From: Alphaproteobacteria bacterium | GTDB taxonomy: Bacteria > Pseudomonadota > Alphaproteobacteria > Rickettsiales > JABDBP01 | Assembly (NCBI GenBank): GCA_013288565.1 | Contig: JABDBP010000011.1 | Coordinates: 1-51,694 of the forward strand | Length of the DNA: 51,694 nucleotides | Reading direction: 5' to 3' | In this document: piece after piece, positions 8,822 to 19,137 of the stretch | How positions within the stretch are numbered: the stretch's first letter is position 1 | Layout of the letters: every line of letters starts with the position of its first letter | Position numbers and translations under genes: made by a program | Notes under the pieces: generated by a model | What the model was told of the DNA's origin: nothing | Databases searched by the model: none | Seen by the model: only the letters and a program-made list of their open reading frames with translations

Positions 8822-10030
8822 ATGACTGAATATCTAAAAGGAAAATTATTGGCTGGAAGTCGCGAGGAAGTTGCGAACACTCTTGCTGCCATTCCAGTTC
8901 CTTCTATAGAGGTCACAGCAAGAGAAGAAATCTCGCGCTTACGGTGTGTACATGGAAAGCTCACCAGTAATGGTTTGGGTGTTGATATTATCCAGGCATT
9001 TGCCGATGAGATAAGAGTTGATGTAGAAAAACTTATCGATTTCATGGTAAACCATTCTGTTTTCCGTAACCATACGTATCTAACCTCTCCTTATGTTGTC
9101 CGTGATTTATTCAATGATGATAAAAATATAACTGATGCTGGCGCAAGGCTGGACAATCTTGGAACTCAAGCAGCCGCATTATTATTCCAGCCTAGCACCA
9201 CATGGTCCAGGGCCGGTAATTCCGTGTTCCGCTTCAATATAATGCATTCTCCCATAAGCGGTGGACGTAGCAAACAATTACGTGTTCCTGTGATTATGCT
9301 GGGTAATGACATGCTTGATACCATCATAAAACACGATGGATCAAATGGAACAATATTGCCGCTACTGCATGATACGATGGGTATAGCATGCCATGATTAT
9401 ATACATACTTCATTTTTATATTATGTCAAAACACATGCGCCAGAAGGGCTACAGGCGTGGGATGACCAGCTGCAAGGTGGCAAGTCTATATGGCGGGAGA
9501 ATATTATATTTAACTACAACTACGAAGTTTTGGCATCAGTTGGACACCGTCTGATAATGCAGCGACTTTATGAAAAACATCCGGAATTCAAAGAAAATAT
9601 TATCAATATGATTCCTAACTTTGGTAATAAGGTTAGTGCCTTGTGCCATTCTATTCGTAAAACAGAACCTGATGGAGATAGATTAGCGCAGCGTATGGAA
9701 CGTTGGCTTATGACCAACTATATGCGTTTTGCTTATCACGTATTACACCCTGACGAGCCGGCTCTTGCGTGGGTTAGAAAAAAATATCCCTTTATCGACA
9801 GTGATTTGAATATACATAATGGCACAGGGCTTGTCAGTGTATTGAATGCTCATGATGGCGTACCTGGCAAAGATACTGGCGATCGTGATATTACTTTCCG
9901 TGAATGGCTGAGTGAGTATGTAAAGTTATTAACGCCTGTGATAGAGAAACGAAAATATTACTCAGACAAGGCTGGTAAATTGCAACGGGGTCACAATGGA
10001 AATGCGCCTTCTGCTGGGCTTGGTTATTAA
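8822..10030 (+). CDS. Hypothetical protein with HD..HDxxH and ExxxxxxH clusters
   Basis: I do not recognise this 402-residue protein. It has no signal peptide or clear membrane segment and is predicted mostly helical. Two clusters stand out: H183-D184, then H191-D192 and H195 ('LLHDTMGIACHDYIH'), followed by E235 and H242 in 'NYEVLASVGHR'. Such spacing of His, Asp and Glu would suit a di-metal helical-bundle enzyme, but that is inference. The C-terminal 60 residues are less conserved-looking and glycine-rich at the end. Base composition is noticeably richer in A and T than in rnd, pyrF or aspS, so recent acquisition is possible. Confidence 0.6.
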   Translation: MTEYLKGKLLAGSREEVANTLAAIPVPSIEVTAREEISRLRCVHGKLTSNGLGVDIIQAFADEIRVDVEKLIDFMVNHSVFRNHTYLTSPYVVRDLFNDDKNITDAGARLDNLGTQAAALLFQPSTTWSRAGNSVFRFNIMHSPISGGRSKQLRVPVIMLGNDMLDTIIKHDGSNGTILPLLHDTMGIACHDYIHTSFLYYVKTHAPEGLQAWDDQLQGGKSIWRENIIFNYNYEVLASVGHRLIMQRLYEKHPEFKENIINMIPNFGNKVSALCHSIRKTEPDGDRLAQRMERWLMTNYMRFAYHVLHPDEPALAWVRKKYPFIDSDLNIHNGTGLVSVLNAHDGVPGKDTGDRDITFREWLSEYVKLLTPVIEKRKYYSDKAGKLQRGHNGNAPSAGLGY

Positions 10031-10178
10031 GATTAGTGGCTGTTAACTATGTCTTTGCAAGTTTCTGGCGCTAATGCACATACTAATTGATTTACCCCCA
10101 CCATGGCTACGACGCGTTGTAACATTATTGTAGTATCACAGTTAAGGCCTAACATATTAATATATAAGGATAAAAAAG

Positions 10179-10254
10179 TGGTGGGGCGAGAGGGATTTGA
10201 ACCCCCGGCCAAGGCGTTATGAGCGCCCTGCTCTAACCGCTGAGCTATCGCCCC
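10179..10254 (-). tRNA. tRNA with CAU anticodon, probably tRNA-Ile2 (lysidine type)
   Basis: The complement reads as a full cloverleaf beginning GGGGCGATAGCTCAGCGG and ending in an encoded CCA (complement of 10179-10181). The anticodon loop is CTCATAA, giving CAU. The D-arm and anticodon arm ('GGTTAGAGCAGG...CTCATAA...CTTGG') look more like E. coli ileX than elongator or initiator tRNA-Met. There is also no CCGGG-type initiator stem. The CAU would then be modified to lysidine by TilS to read AUA. Confidence 0.85.
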
Positions 10255-10545
10255 ATTTTAGATCTCAGAAAATAAGAGAAGAACAGGGCAGAGTGCAGAA
10301 ATAAGAAGAAAATGCAACAATTTTTCGGCATAATGGATAGGAAAGGTTTCTGTTTTCAGGATATCCATAGATAGTGTATGTATTTATTACACTGCTTATT
10401 GGCAAAACCAGTGGCTATGAATTGTCGCGTTTGAAGCTCCTTGTCATCGGCATACCACAATCGCCGGTTTTTCTGCCTAAAAAATAGGCATAAAACCATA
10501 ATCCGTTAACGTAAAATTAACTTTTTGCTACTAAATTGCGAGGGA
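10255..10545. other. Intergenic region before the histidine kinase gene
   Basis: About 290 bases without a credible gene. The only structure I see is a short perfect inverted repeat, TGCCTA (10474-10479) and TAGGCA (10485-10490), flanked by T and A runs, about 55 bases before the kinase start. It could be an operator or a bidirectional terminator. Confidence 0.3.
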
Positions 10546-12093
10546 ATGGTGAAAAAAATCCCAGATGTTTTTCACGGCCTGCCGATAAAGCGAAAGCTGA
10601 TGGCTATGATCATGGCGACAACGCTTACCGCGTTGCTCCTCGTCAGCGTCGTTTCCGTTATTTATTATGTAGCCGAAGCGCGCAGGGATATGGTGCATGA
10701 TCTGCAAATGAAGAGTGGTATAATCGGCAATCGTAGTGCTGCCGCTATCTTATATGATGATAGAAAGCTGGCAAAGGAAAAACTCAATGCCTTCAGCGAA
10801 AAAAGTGCGATAGAAATTTCCTGCATTTACCTGCCGAGTGGTGAGATATTCGCGTTCTTCAGCGTGCGCAGGGATGAAAATCCCTGTCCGAAGGCCCCGG
10901 AATACGGGCATTTCTTTTCCAAAAACAGCCTGAAACTGTATCAGAACATTATCGTCAACAATGAAAGAATCGGTTCGGTTTACATCGAATCTAACCTGTC
11001 GGAAATCAACGGCAATCTTCTACGTTACGGGCTTTACGTAATTCTTCTGTTTTTTATAGTCACGGTGATTTCTTATTTCATCTCCTCGAAATTGCAGAAG
11101 GTAATATCCGATCCAATATCGCATCTGGTAGATACGACAAAAGCTATTTCCGGCAGCGGCAATTATTCGTTCCGCGCCGTCAAAGCGAGCGATGACGAAC
11201 TGGGTGTGTTGGTTGATGCCTTCAACCGCATGCTGACGCAAATCCAGGAGCGCGATAAAGCGCTGCATTACGCTAAGTCCGACCTGGAAAAGCGGGTGCA
11301 GGAAAGAACCAGGGACCTGGAAGAGGCCAAGGAAGCCGCCGAGTTCGCCAACCAGGCCAAATCCGAGTTCCTCGCCAATATGAGCCACGAACTTAGGACG
11401 CCAATGCATGCCATCCTGAGTTTCTCCAATTTCGGCGCCGAGTCTATAGTGAGCAAAACCAACGAAGAGGAGCTTTTACATTACTTCAGCCGGATAAGGG
11501 ACAGCGGCACAAGGTTGCTTTCGCTAGTCAACAACTTACTAGATCTTTCCAAGCTGGAATCTGGCAAAATGGATTTCGCCATGAAAAAAGGCAACCTGGA
11601 AAAGACCGTGCACTCAGTGATCGGAGAGCTTCAAGCGCTGATAAGAGCCAAGAACCTGCTGATAATCGTGAATCCGCCAGCCGATCCGCCGATCGCCACT
11701 TTTGACCAGCTTCGTATGGTGCAGGTAATCTATAACCTGCTTTCAAACGCGATAAAATTTTCGCCAGAGGGCAAAAAAATCACTGTTTCCATTGATTCAG
11801 CCAGTGCCTACGACTCAGCTGCCAAGGAAAAATTGCCCGGTCTGGCAGTTTCGGTTAAGGATGAGGGAATCGGTATACCGCCGGGTGAGCTTGGCAAAGT
11901 GTTTGACAAATTCTTCCAGAGCAGCAAAACCAAGACCGGTGCAGGCGGAACTGGTTTGGGGCTGGCCATCTGCATGGAGATAATCAAGGAGCATCACGGC
12001 AGGATATGGGCGGAAAACAACCAGGAAGGCGGAGCGACTTTCACTTTTGTAATACCAAAGGAGCAGGAGGATAAAAAAGATGCAGCAGCCTGA
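10546..12093 (+). CDS. Membrane sensor histidine kinase (periplasmic sensor-HAMP-HisKA-HATPase)
   Basis: About 515 residues. Transmembrane helix 1 (about 20-44) and helix 2 (about 162-182) enclose a roughly 115-residue periplasmic domain that looks like CHASE8. A HAMP domain follows (about 183-235), then a short coiled coil, HisKA with the phospho-acceptor H281 in '[12 protein letters not shown]', and a HATPase_c domain with 'NLLSNAIKF', 'DEGIGIP' and 'GGTGLGLAI'. I chose the ATG at 10546, which has GAGGG close upstream; a TTG at 10525 is an alternative. The gene overlaps the next by 14 bases, so it is probably the partner of that receiver protein. The signal sensed is unknown. Confidence 0.88.
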   Translation: MVKKIPDVFHGLPIKRKLMAMIMATTLTALLLVSVVSVIYYVAEARRDMVHDLQMKSGIIGNRSAAAILYDDRKLAKEKLNAFSEKSAIEISCIYLPSGEIFAFFSVRRDENPCPKAPEYGHFFSKNSLKLYQNIIVNNERIGSVYIESNLSEINGNLLRYGLYVILLFFIVTVISYFISSKLQKVISDPISHLVDTTKAISGSGNYSFRAVKASDDELGVLVDAFNRMLTQIQERDKALHYAKSDLEKRVQERTRDLEEAKEAAEFANQAKSEFLANMSHELRTPMHAILSFSNFGAESIVSKTNEEELLHYFSRIRDSGTRLLSLVNNLLDLSKLESGKMDFAMKKGNLEKTVHSVIGELQALIRAKNLLIIVNPPADPPIATFDQLRMVQVIYNLLSNAIKFSPEGKKITVSIDSASAYDSAAKEKLPGLAVSVKDEGIGIPPGELGKVFDKFFQSSKTKTGAGGTGLGLAICMEIIKEHHGRIWAENNQEGGATFTFVIPKEQEDKKDAAA

Positions 12094-13021
12094 CAAAAGC
12101 GAGCAAACTGCGGCGCAAGCTCAGCAAAAACTGAAAGTCCTGGCGGTGGATGATGAGGAGTTCAACCTGGAAATCCTGCTGCGCCACTTGAAAAAGGCTG
12201 GGTACGAGTCGGTCGGCGTCGAGGATGGTATGAAGGCATGGGATTACCTAGAAAAAAATCCCGATGACATAAATATCATCCTGCTCGATAAGATGATGCC
12301 GAAAATGGACGGCATCCAGCTTTTACAGAAAATCAAAAAACATCCGCAACTGAAGGAAATTCCGGTGATATTGCAAACCGCGTCGGTCGGCGTGAACGAA
12401 ATGACCGAGGGTATTCAGGCTGGCGCTTATTACTACCTGACCAAGCCGTTCGCCGCCGAAATGCTGATTGCCATAGTTAACGCTGCAGCGCGCGATTATC
12501 TACAGAAAAGTGACATACTGAAACGGCTACACCAGAACCGCAGGGTGCTTTCGCTTATAGAGAGCGCAAAATTCCAGATCTGCGATCCAGAGGAGGGCAG
12601 GCTGCTTGCTGCCTTCCTTGCCAACTGCTTCCCGCAGCCGGGACGCGCCATAATCGGGCTTTCCGCGCTCATCAGCAACGCCATTGAGCATGGCAACCTG
12701 GAGATTGGTTACATGGCGAAAACCGAGTTACTCACTGAAGGAAAATTCGACGATGAGGTGAAAAAACGGCTCGAAGACCCAAGATACAAAGGCCGCAAGA
12801 TTAATGTGAGTTTCGAGCGGACGGCGCTAGAATTGAAAGTGACGATAAAAGACCATGGTAAGGGATTCAACTGGAAGCAGTATATGAATTTCGATCCCGT
12901 CCGCATCACTGATCCGAATGGGCGCGGCATAGCCATGGCAAATGTCGCAATTCCTGGCAGCATAGAATACCTGGGCGCGGGGAATGAGGTGGTATATAAA
13001 GTAAGAGATGCTAACAAATAA
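12080..13021 (+). CDS. Response regulator with REC domain and C-terminal RsbW/SpoIIAB-like ATPase domain
   Basis: The 313-residue protein starts with a complete receiver domain: acidic pocket 'AVDDEE' (22-27), phospho-acceptor D70, T100 and K122. After a linker comes a domain with a GHKL ATPase pattern: an N-box-like '[10 protein letters not shown]', a G1-like 'DHGKGFNW' and 'GRGIAMA'. This resembles the serine-kinase/anti-sigma ATPases (HATPase_c_2) rather than a DNA-binding output. It therefore may act through protein-protein signalling, for example partner switching with a sigma-factor antagonist. I see no anti-sigma-antagonist (STAS) gene nearby. It overlaps both the kinase and apaG by 14 bases, showing tight translational coupling. 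Confidence 0.8.
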   Translation: MQQPDKSEQTAAQAQQKLKVLAVDDEEFNLEILLRHLKKAGYESVGVEDGMKAWDYLEKNPDDINIILLDKMMPKMDGIQLLQKIKKHPQLKEIPVILQTASVGVNEMTEGIQAGAYYYLTKPFAAEMLIAIVNAAARDYLQKSDILKRLHQNRRVLSLIESAKFQICDPEEGRLLAAFLANCFPQPGRAIIGLSALISNAIEHGNLEIGYMAKTELLTEGKFDDEVKKRLEDPRYKGRKINVSFERTALELKVTIKDHGKGFNWKQYMNFDPVRITDPNGRGIAMANVAIPGSIEYLGAGNEVVYKVRDANK

Positions 13022-13415
13022 TTCTTACAGCGAAACCACGCATTCGATAAAAGTTTCGGTAAAGCCTACATATCTTGAAAGGGAATCATACCCGTACCGC
13101 GAGCATTATACCTGGGCCTATAGCGTAACTCTGGAAAACGAAGGCGATGAGACGGTGCAGTTAATCAGTCGCCATTGGCGGATAACCGATGGCAACGGCG
13201 TATTGAAGGAAATCAAAGGTTCAGGTGTCGTCGGCGAGCAACCGGTGCTAAAACCTAGCAGCAGCTTCAGCTATACCAGTGGCACCCTGCTTTCGACTCC
13301 GACCGGCATAATGCAGGGAAGTTATGATATGGTAAACGATTCCGGCAAAAAATTCTCCATCAAGATCCCGGCGTTTTCTCTGGACAGTTCGGAACAATTG
13401 GCAAAACCAAATTGA
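13008..13415 (+). CDS. apaG: ApaG-domain protein
   Basis: A 135-residue single-domain protein with the ApaG beta-sandwich signature: 'YSVTLENEGDETVQLISRHWRITDGNG' type sequence early, and 'PVLKPSSSFSYTSGT' plus 'GIMQGSYDM' later. ApaG proteins bind Co2+/Mg2+ and are linked to diadenosine tetraphosphate and cation phenotypes; the molecular function is not settled. The gene overlaps the upstream regulator by 14 bases, an unusual operon partner. It is convergent with carB, 38 bases away. Confidence 0.9.
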   Translation: MLTNNSYSETTHSIKVSVKPTYLERESYPYREHYTWAYSVTLENEGDETVQLISRHWRITDGNGVLKEIKGSGVVGEQPVLKPSSSFSYTSGTLLSTPTGIMQGSYDMVNDSGKKFSIKIPAFSLDSSEQLAKPN

Positions 13416-13453
13416 CGGTTTTCTCAGCAGGCTCTGCCGCTTGGGACAAGTGC

Positions 13454-16400
13454 TTAATTCTTTACTTCCTTTATATCCACATACTCAGACCATGATTTTA
13501 TCCCGATGTCGGAAATTTTATATTTTGCAATCGCCTGAACGAGCCGACGCGCTAGCCAAATGTCTGTGATGAGCGGGATATGCAAATCAGCTGCCGTTCT
13601 GCGAATTACGAACCCTTCCTGCGAGGTTCTTGCCCGGCCGGTGCCGGGAATGCAGATGACTAAATCAATCATCCCTCTTTTTAGCATTTCTGCTGCGGCC
13701 GAAGAATAATTTCTATTCAATTTTTCCGAAACTGGGGTAGTTTTTATTCCCTCATCTGCCAGCCTTTCTGCCGTTTTTTCCGAGGTGAAGAGTTTTAAGC
13801 CCATCTCGCCGAGAAGCTTCGCTTCATGCGTGAAATTGAAATTTTTTGCATCCGGTTCTATGGAAATGTATACAGCCTTTTTAGGGATTTTAAAACCTAC
13901 CGCAAGCATCGCGGAGAGCAACGCTTCATCGGTATCGCGGCCGAAACAGCCAACTTCGCCGGTCGAAGCCATTTCGACGCGCAACCGCGGATCGACGCCT
14001 TTAAGCCGCGAAAACGAAAACTGCGAAGCCTTTACTGCGACGTAATTCAGATCCAGCATTTTCGGTTGTTTAGTGCCATTGGAGTTAGCACCGAGCATGA
14101 TTTTCGTCGCCTCGGAGATGAAATTCACCCGCAAAGCTTTGGAGATAAACGGAAAACTTCTGGAGGCGCGCAAATTGCATTCGATGACTTTTATTTCGTT
14201 ATTTTTTGCCAGCAATTGCACGTTGAATGGCCCGGTGATTTTGAGCGCTTTGGCTAGCGCTTTGCCTATATCCCGCGCGCCGATCATGGTTTCCATGGCC
14301 AAACGCTGCGGTGGAAGCACCAGCGTCGCATCGCCGGAATGTACTCCGGCATTTTCGATATGCTCAGAAAGCGCCCATAAAACCACCTCGCCTTTATTGG
14401 CCACCGCGTCGAATTCTACCTCCCGCGCAAATTCCTCAAACTTGCTAATCACCACCGGATGTTCGCGGCTGATGTCCGCGGCTTTGGATAGGAAATCGTT
14501 TAGTTCATCGGAAGAATTCGCAATCCGCATTGCGGCGCCGGAAAGCACATAGGAAGGTCTGACCAATACCGGATATCCGCCAAGTTTTTTTACGGTTTTT
14601 CCGATGTTTTTCACGTCGGTTGATTTCGCCCATAAAGGCTGGTCGATTTTTAAATCATCAAGCAGGTGTGAGAATTTTGAGCGGTCTTCCGCGATGTCGA
14701 TCGATTTGGCGTCGGTGCCAAAGATTTTTACTCCGTTGGCGGCAAGTTTCAACGCCAGGTTGTTAGGCGTCTGCCCGCCCATGGAAACTACAACGCCAGC
14801 AGGTTTTTCGATATCGTATAATTCCAAAACCGTTTCCAGGGAAATTTCATCGAATACTAATCGGTCGCAAACGTCATAATCGGTAGAAACGGTTTCCGGA
14901 TTGCAGTTCAGCAATATGGTTTCAAACCCCAATTTTTTTGCTTCTTTTACTGCGCTGACGGCGCACCAGTCAAATTCTACTGAGGAACCTATACGGTAGC
15001 AGCCGGAACCTAAAACCAGGAGCTTTTTATTTGATGTCGGCGGTGCATCGTTTTCAGTCGCGGCGTAGGAAAAATATAGGAAATTGGTTTCTGCCGGATA
15101 TTCAGCGGCAAGAGTATCTATCTGTGAGATTTTTGGCTGTATGCCAAGTTTCCAGCGCTGAGTGCGGACTTTTTCTTCGTTGGTTTTGAGCAGGCTTGCA
15201 ATAAGTTTATCGGAAAATCCGGCGAGTTTTAGTTCGCGCAGTTTTTCAGCATTAAGATTTTTGATTCCACCTTTGGTGCCTTTCCCTAACTTTATCGTCC
15301 GCTCCAATTCATAGAGAAAAAACTTATCTATTCCGGAAAGTTTGGCAATTTTATCCACCGACATTCCCTTATTTAAGGCCTGCGCTATGGCAAAAACCCG
15401 GCGCGGCGTTGGATTTTTAATTGCCCATTCGAGATTGTCGAATTCATATTTATTAGGGTCGAGCCCATCTGCCCCGATTTCCAACATACGCAGCGCTTTT
15501 TGCAACGCTTCGGGGAACGAGCGGCCAATTGCCATCACTTCGCCGACCGATTTCATCTCACTGCCGATGATCGTACTCGCTTGATCGAATTTGTCCAAAT
15601 CCCAGCGCGGAACTTTGCAGACAATGTAATCTAAGGCTGGCTCGAAAAACGCAGTGGTGACTTTGGTGATAGAATTGGGAATCTCCGGCAAATCGTATCC
15701 GAGGCCGATTTTCGCCGCTACATAAGCCAGCGGATATCCAGTCGCTTTTGAGGCTAGAGCTGAGGAGCGGGAAAGTCGCGCATTCACTTCGATCACACGA
15801 TATTCGCGGGAATCCGGGTTCAGTGCATATTGTATGTTGCATTCGCCTATGATGCCTAAATGCCGAATCGTTTTTATCGCGATGTCGCGCAGCATTTGAT
15901 ATTCGAAATCGTCCAGCGTTTGGCTTGGTGCAACAACAATGGATTCGCCGGTATGCACGCCCATCGGGTCGAAATTCTCCATGTTACAGACAGTGATGCA
16001 GTTATCGCTTGCATCGCGCACCACCTCATATTCGATTTCCTTCCAGCCCTTCAATGACTCCTCAACCAATATTTGTGGTACAGAAGCGAAAGCGTTATCG
16101 GCAATTTTTTTTGCTTCTTGCTCGTTATTTGCGATAGCAGAACCCTGCCCGCCCAGCGAGAATCCGCTTCGGAGCATCACCGGGTAACCAATTTCTTTAG
16201 CCGCTTTCAAGGATGCGGTAGTTGAAGTGACGGCGCGGCTTCGCGCAGTCAAAACTCCGATTTCTTTCAGCCGTTCGACGAACAACGCCCTATCTTCGGT
16301 ATCGCGGATGGTTTTTACTGGAGTTCCTAAAACCCGGCAGCCAAGCTTTTTCAAAACCCCCTTTTCTTCCAGTGCCAGCCCGCAATTTAGTGCTGATTGC

Positions 16401-16705
16401 CCACCGAATGAGAGAAAAATCGCATCGCATTTTTCTTTTTTGATAACCTGCTCGACAAAATAAGGCTCTACGGGAAGAAAATAAGTCGCATCCGCCATGC
16501 CTTCATCGGTTTGGATGGTGGCGATATTCGGGTTGATGAGAACGGATTTTATGCCTTCTTCGCGGAGCGCTTTCAAAGCCTGGGAACCCGAATAATCAAA
16601 CTCCCCGGCCTGGCCGATTTTCAATGCGCCGGAGCCGAGGAGGAGGACTTTTTTAGGTTTGGTTTTCGGTTTCTTTTTCTTACTTACAACCCTCTTCCTA
16701 ATCAT
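13454..16705 (-). CDS. carB: Carbamoyl-phosphate synthase large subunit, CAD/Bacteroidetes-like type
   Basis: A 1083-residue enzyme with two ATP-grasp halves and a C-terminal MGS-like allosteric domain. It makes carbamoyl phosphate for arginine and pyrimidines from ammonia delivered by CarA. The N-terminal P-loop-like region reads 'GSGALKIGQAGEFDYSGSQ' and the second half 'GSGCYRIGSSVEFDWCAV'. The stretches 'LKGWKEIEYEVVRD', 'VCNMENFDPMGVHTGES' and 'RLSRSSALASKATGYP' match animal CAD and Bacteroidetes CarB as I remember them. Usual proteobacterial CarB has 'GPIVIGQACEFDYSG'. This suggests a horizontally acquired or ancient paralogous lineage. The start overlaps the carA stop by four bases. 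Confidence 0.95.
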   Translation of the reverse strand: MIRKRVVSKKKKPKTKPKKVLLLGSGALKIGQAGEFDYSGSQALKALREEGIKSVLINPNIATIQTDEGMADATYFLPVEPYFVEQVIKKEKCDAIFLSFGGQSALNCGLALEEKGVLKKLGCRVLGTPVKTIRDTEDRALFVERLKEIGVLTARSRAVTSTTASLKAAKEIGYPVMLRSGFSLGGQGSAIANNEQEAKKIADNAFASVPQILVEESLKGWKEIEYEVVRDASDNCITVCNMENFDPMGVHTGESIVVAPSQTLDDFEYQMLRDIAIKTIRHLGIIGECNIQYALNPDSREYRVIEVNARLSRSSALASKATGYPLAYVAAKIGLGYDLPEIPNSITKVTTAFFEPALDYIVCKVPRWDLDKFDQASTIIGSEMKSVGEVMAIGRSFPEALQKALRMLEIGADGLDPNKYEFDNLEWAIKNPTPRRVFAIAQALNKGMSVDKIAKLSGIDKFFLYELERTIKLGKGTKGGIKNLNAEKLRELKLAGFSDKLIASLLKTNEEKVRTQRWKLGIQPKISQIDTLAAEYPAETNFLYFSYAATENDAPPTSNKKLLVLGSGCYRIGSSVEFDWCAVSAVKEAKKLGFETILLNCNPETVSTDYDVCDRLVFDEISLETVLELYDIEKPAGVVVSMGGQTPNNLALKLAANGVKIFGTDAKSIDIAEDRSKFSHLLDDLKIDQPLWAKSTDVKNIGKTVKKLGGYPVLVRPSYVLSGAAMRIANSSDELNDFLSKAADISREHPVVISKFEEFAREVEFDAVANKGEVVLWALSEHIENAGVHSGDATLVLPPQRLAMETMIGARDIGKALAKALKITGPFNVQLLAKNNEIKVIECNLRASRSFPFISKALRVNFISEATKIMLGANSNGTKQPKMLDLNYVAVKASQFSFSRLKGVDPRLRVEMASTGEVGCFGRDTDEALLSAMLAVGFKIPKKAVYISIEPDAKNFNFTHEAKLLGEMGLKLFTSEKTAERLADEGIKTTPVSEKLNRNYSSAAAEMLKRGMIDLVICIPGTGRARTSQEGFVIRRTAADLHIPLITDIWLARRLVQAIAKYKISDIGIKSWSEYVDIKEVKN

Positions 16706-17775
16706 CTTTGCTTCCTCCGCATCTGCATCACCATCTTCATATAATCATCGAACAGGAACGCCGTGTCATTCGGGCCTGGTGAAGCTTCCGGGTGGAACTG
16801 CACCGACATTATGGGTTTCGAGACATGCCGGATTCCGGCATTAGTTTTATCGTTCAAATTGATGAACCATTCCTGCCAATCCTTCGGCAGTGATTCGCCC
16901 TGCACCACATATCCATGATTCTGGCTGGTGATATAGCATTTACCGGTTAGCACATCCTGCACCGGCTGGTTCACTGAGCGGTGGCCATATTTCATTTTGT
17001 GGGTTCGGCCGCCCGCCGCCAGTGAGAGCAACTGATGCCCAAAACATATACCGAAAATCGGGATATCCGCGTTCAGGATTCCCCGGATGCGGCCGATTAA
17101 ATCACCACCTACATCAATCGGGTCGCCCGGGCCGTTGGTTAAGAAAACGCCGTCGGCTTCATCGACCAGATTTTCCCAATTCATGTTCCACGGCGCGCGG
17201 ATGACGGCGGCTCCGCGCTTTCGCAAAGAATTGACGATATTTTCCTTCGCTCCAGTATCTATCAGTAAAATTTTTGGCCCGCTGCCCTCATAGTGGGCGA
17301 CTTTTTTTGGTGCTACGATCTCGGTGACGCGGTTCATATCGACCGCGGTTGCGTTGCCTTTCCTTAATTTCTCATCGGCAAATAAAAGATGGCCTTTTAT
17401 CGCGCCGTTCTGCCGCAGGTGCCGCGTTAAATTTCTTGTATCGACGCCGGAAATCGCCGGGATTCCTTCATCCTGGAGCCATTTGCCAAGCGATCTGGCT
17501 GCTGCGTGATGGCTGGGACTGTCGCTATAATGCGTGACTATCAGTCCTTGAACCTGGATATTTTTTGATTCATACGGCGGTTTCGGCACGCCGTAATTGC
17601 CTTGCAATGGGTAGGTGAGAACCAGGATTTGCCCTTTATATGATGGGTCGGTCAGGGTTTCCACATAGCCCGACATCCCGGTATTAAAAACGACTTCTCC
17701 TAAAACTTCTTTTAAAGCGCCGAATGATTTTCCAGTGAAACTCTTGCCATCCTCTAACGTCAACCGCATTTCCAT
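16702..17775 (-). CDS. carA: Carbamoyl-phosphate synthase small (glutaminase) subunit
   Basis: A 357-residue class I glutamine amidotransferase that supplies ammonia to CarB. The N-terminal domain has 'GEVVFNTGMSGYVETLTDPSYKGQ'-like sequence. The C-terminal GATase has the nucleophile in 'IFGICFGHQLLSLA' and the His-Glu dyad in 'SVQFHPEASPGP'. As with CarB, features such as 'YSDSPSHHAAARSLGKWL' are closer to the CAD/Bacteroidetes type than to E. coli CarA. Start taken at the ATG at 17775; a second ATG two codons in is equally possible. It overlaps carB by four bases and lies 125 bases downstream of argG on the same strand. Confidence 0.95.
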   Translation of the reverse strand: MEMRLTLEDGKSFTGKSFGALKEVLGEVVFNTGMSGYVETLTDPSYKGQILVLTYPLQGNYGVPKPPYESKNIQVQGLIVTHYSDSPSHHAAARSLGKWLQDEGIPAISGVDTRNLTRHLRQNGAIKGHLLFADEKLRKGNATAVDMNRVTEIVAPKKVAHYEGSGPKILLIDTGAKENIVNSLRKRGAAVIRAPWNMNWENLVDEADGVFLTNGPGDPIDVGGDLIGRIRGILNADIPIFGICFGHQLLSLAAGGRTHKMKYGHRSVNQPVQDVLTGKCYITSQNHGYVVQGESLPKDWQEWFINLNDKTNAGIRHVSKPIMSVQFHPEASPGPNDTAFLFDDYMKMVMQMRRKQR

Positions 17776-17899
17776 TTCTTAAAAACCGCGCACACAAAAA
17801 ATCCCCGGCGATTTTTATTACCACCGGCGGACACATTTCTACAAATTGTCACTGAAAGTCGAGTGATAATCCTGGTTTTGGATTAGCGCAAGGGAAATC

Positions 17900-19102
17900 T
17901 TACTTCCTCATTAATCTCAACCGTAGCGCATTCAATTTTATGAACCCTTCCGCGTCGCGCTGGTTATAAACCGAATCGGCCTCGAAGGTGACGTGCTCCC
18001 GGCTATAGATAGATTTTGGCGATTTGCGGCCGACGGTTTTCACCGAGCCTTTATATAATTTCAGCCGCACAGTTCCTGAAACATTCGCCTGGGTTTTATC
18101 AATTGCCGCTTGCAGCATTTCACGCTCCGGGCTCCACCAATAGCCGTTGTAAATCAATTCGGCGTAGCGCGGCATCAACTCATCTTTCAAATGTGCTGAC
18201 ATTCTATCCAGTGTGATTGATTCAATCCCGCGATGTGCTTCCAGCAAAATCGTTCCGCCTGGCGTTTCGTATACTCCGCGCGATTTCATCCCGACATAAC
18301 GGTTTTCGACGATATCCAGCCGCCCGATGCCGTTCGCGCCGCCGAGTTCATTCAGTTTTGTCAGCAGTGCCGCCGGGGATAATTTCTTACCATCAACCGC
18401 AATCGGGTCGCCGCGCTCGAATTCCACCTCTATGTAAGTTGATTTATCCGGTGCCTGCTCGGGGGAAATACTGCGGGTAAACATATCCTCATCCGGCTCT
18501 TTCCATGGGTCTTCCAGTGCTTTGCCTTCGTAGGAAATATGCAGCAAATTCGCATCGGTAGAATATGGCGCTTCGCCGCGCTTATCCTTAGCAATCGGGA
18601 TCTGGTGCTTTTCCGCATATTCGATCAATTTAGTGCGCGAGTTCAAATCCCATTCGCGCCAGGGAGCGATGACTTTTATATCCGGCTTCAAGCAATAATA
18701 GCCAAGTTCAAACCGCACCTGATCGTTGCCTTTACCGGTCGCGCCGTGCGCCACGGCGTCCGCCCCGGTTTTGATTGCGATCTCAATCTGCCGTTTAGCA
18801 ATCAATGGTCGGGCGATTGAAGTGCCGAGCAGATAGCAGCCTTCATAAACGGTGTTGGCGCGGAACATTGGGAACACATAATCGCGGACGAATTCCTCGC
18901 GCAAATCTTCGACGAAAATTTCCGATGCGCCCATCATTTTCGCCTTGGCGCGTGCTGGCTCCAATTCTCCACCCTGGCCCAAATCGGCGGTGAAAGTCAC
19001 GACTTCGCAGCCGTAAGTTTCCTGTAACCAGCGCAGGATTATCGAAGTATCAAGTCCGCCCGAATAGGCGAGAACGACTTTTTTTGGTTTATGGGTTTTC
19101 AT
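17900..19102 (-). CDS. argG: Argininosuccinate synthase
   Basis: A 400-residue N-type ATP pyrophosphatase that joins citrulline and aspartate. The PP-loop '[16 protein letters not shown]' lies at residues 10-25. Other family blocks are present: '[13 protein letters not shown]', '[11 protein letters not shown]' and 'DENLLHIS'-equivalent '[11 protein letters not shown]'. Length is normal for the bacterial type. It is the first gene of an apparent argG-carA-carB unit, linking carbamoyl-phosphate supply to arginine synthesis. A short palindrome lies in its upstream region. Confidence 0.96.
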   Translation of the reverse strand: MKTHKPKKVVLAYSGGLDTSIILRWLQETYGCEVVTFTADLGQGGELEPARAKAKMMGASEIFVEDLREEFVRDYVFPMFRANTVYEGCYLLGTSIARPLIAKRQIEIAIKTGADAVAHGATGKGNDQVRFELGYYCLKPDIKVIAPWREWDLNSRTKLIEYAEKHQIPIAKDKRGEAPYSTDANLLHISYEGKALEDPWKEPDEDMFTRSISPEQAPDKSTYIEVEFERGDPIAVDGKKLSPAALLTKLNELGGANGIGRLDIVENRYVGMKSRGVYETPGGTILLEAHRGIESITLDRMSAHLKDELMPRYAELIYNGYWWSPEREMLQAAIDKTQANVSGTVRLKLYKGSVKTVGRKSPKSIYSREHVTFEADSVYNQRDAEGFIKLNALRLRLMRK

Positions 19103-19137
19103 TAAATTTCTAATTTTTTGATAGAATAACAGCTACA

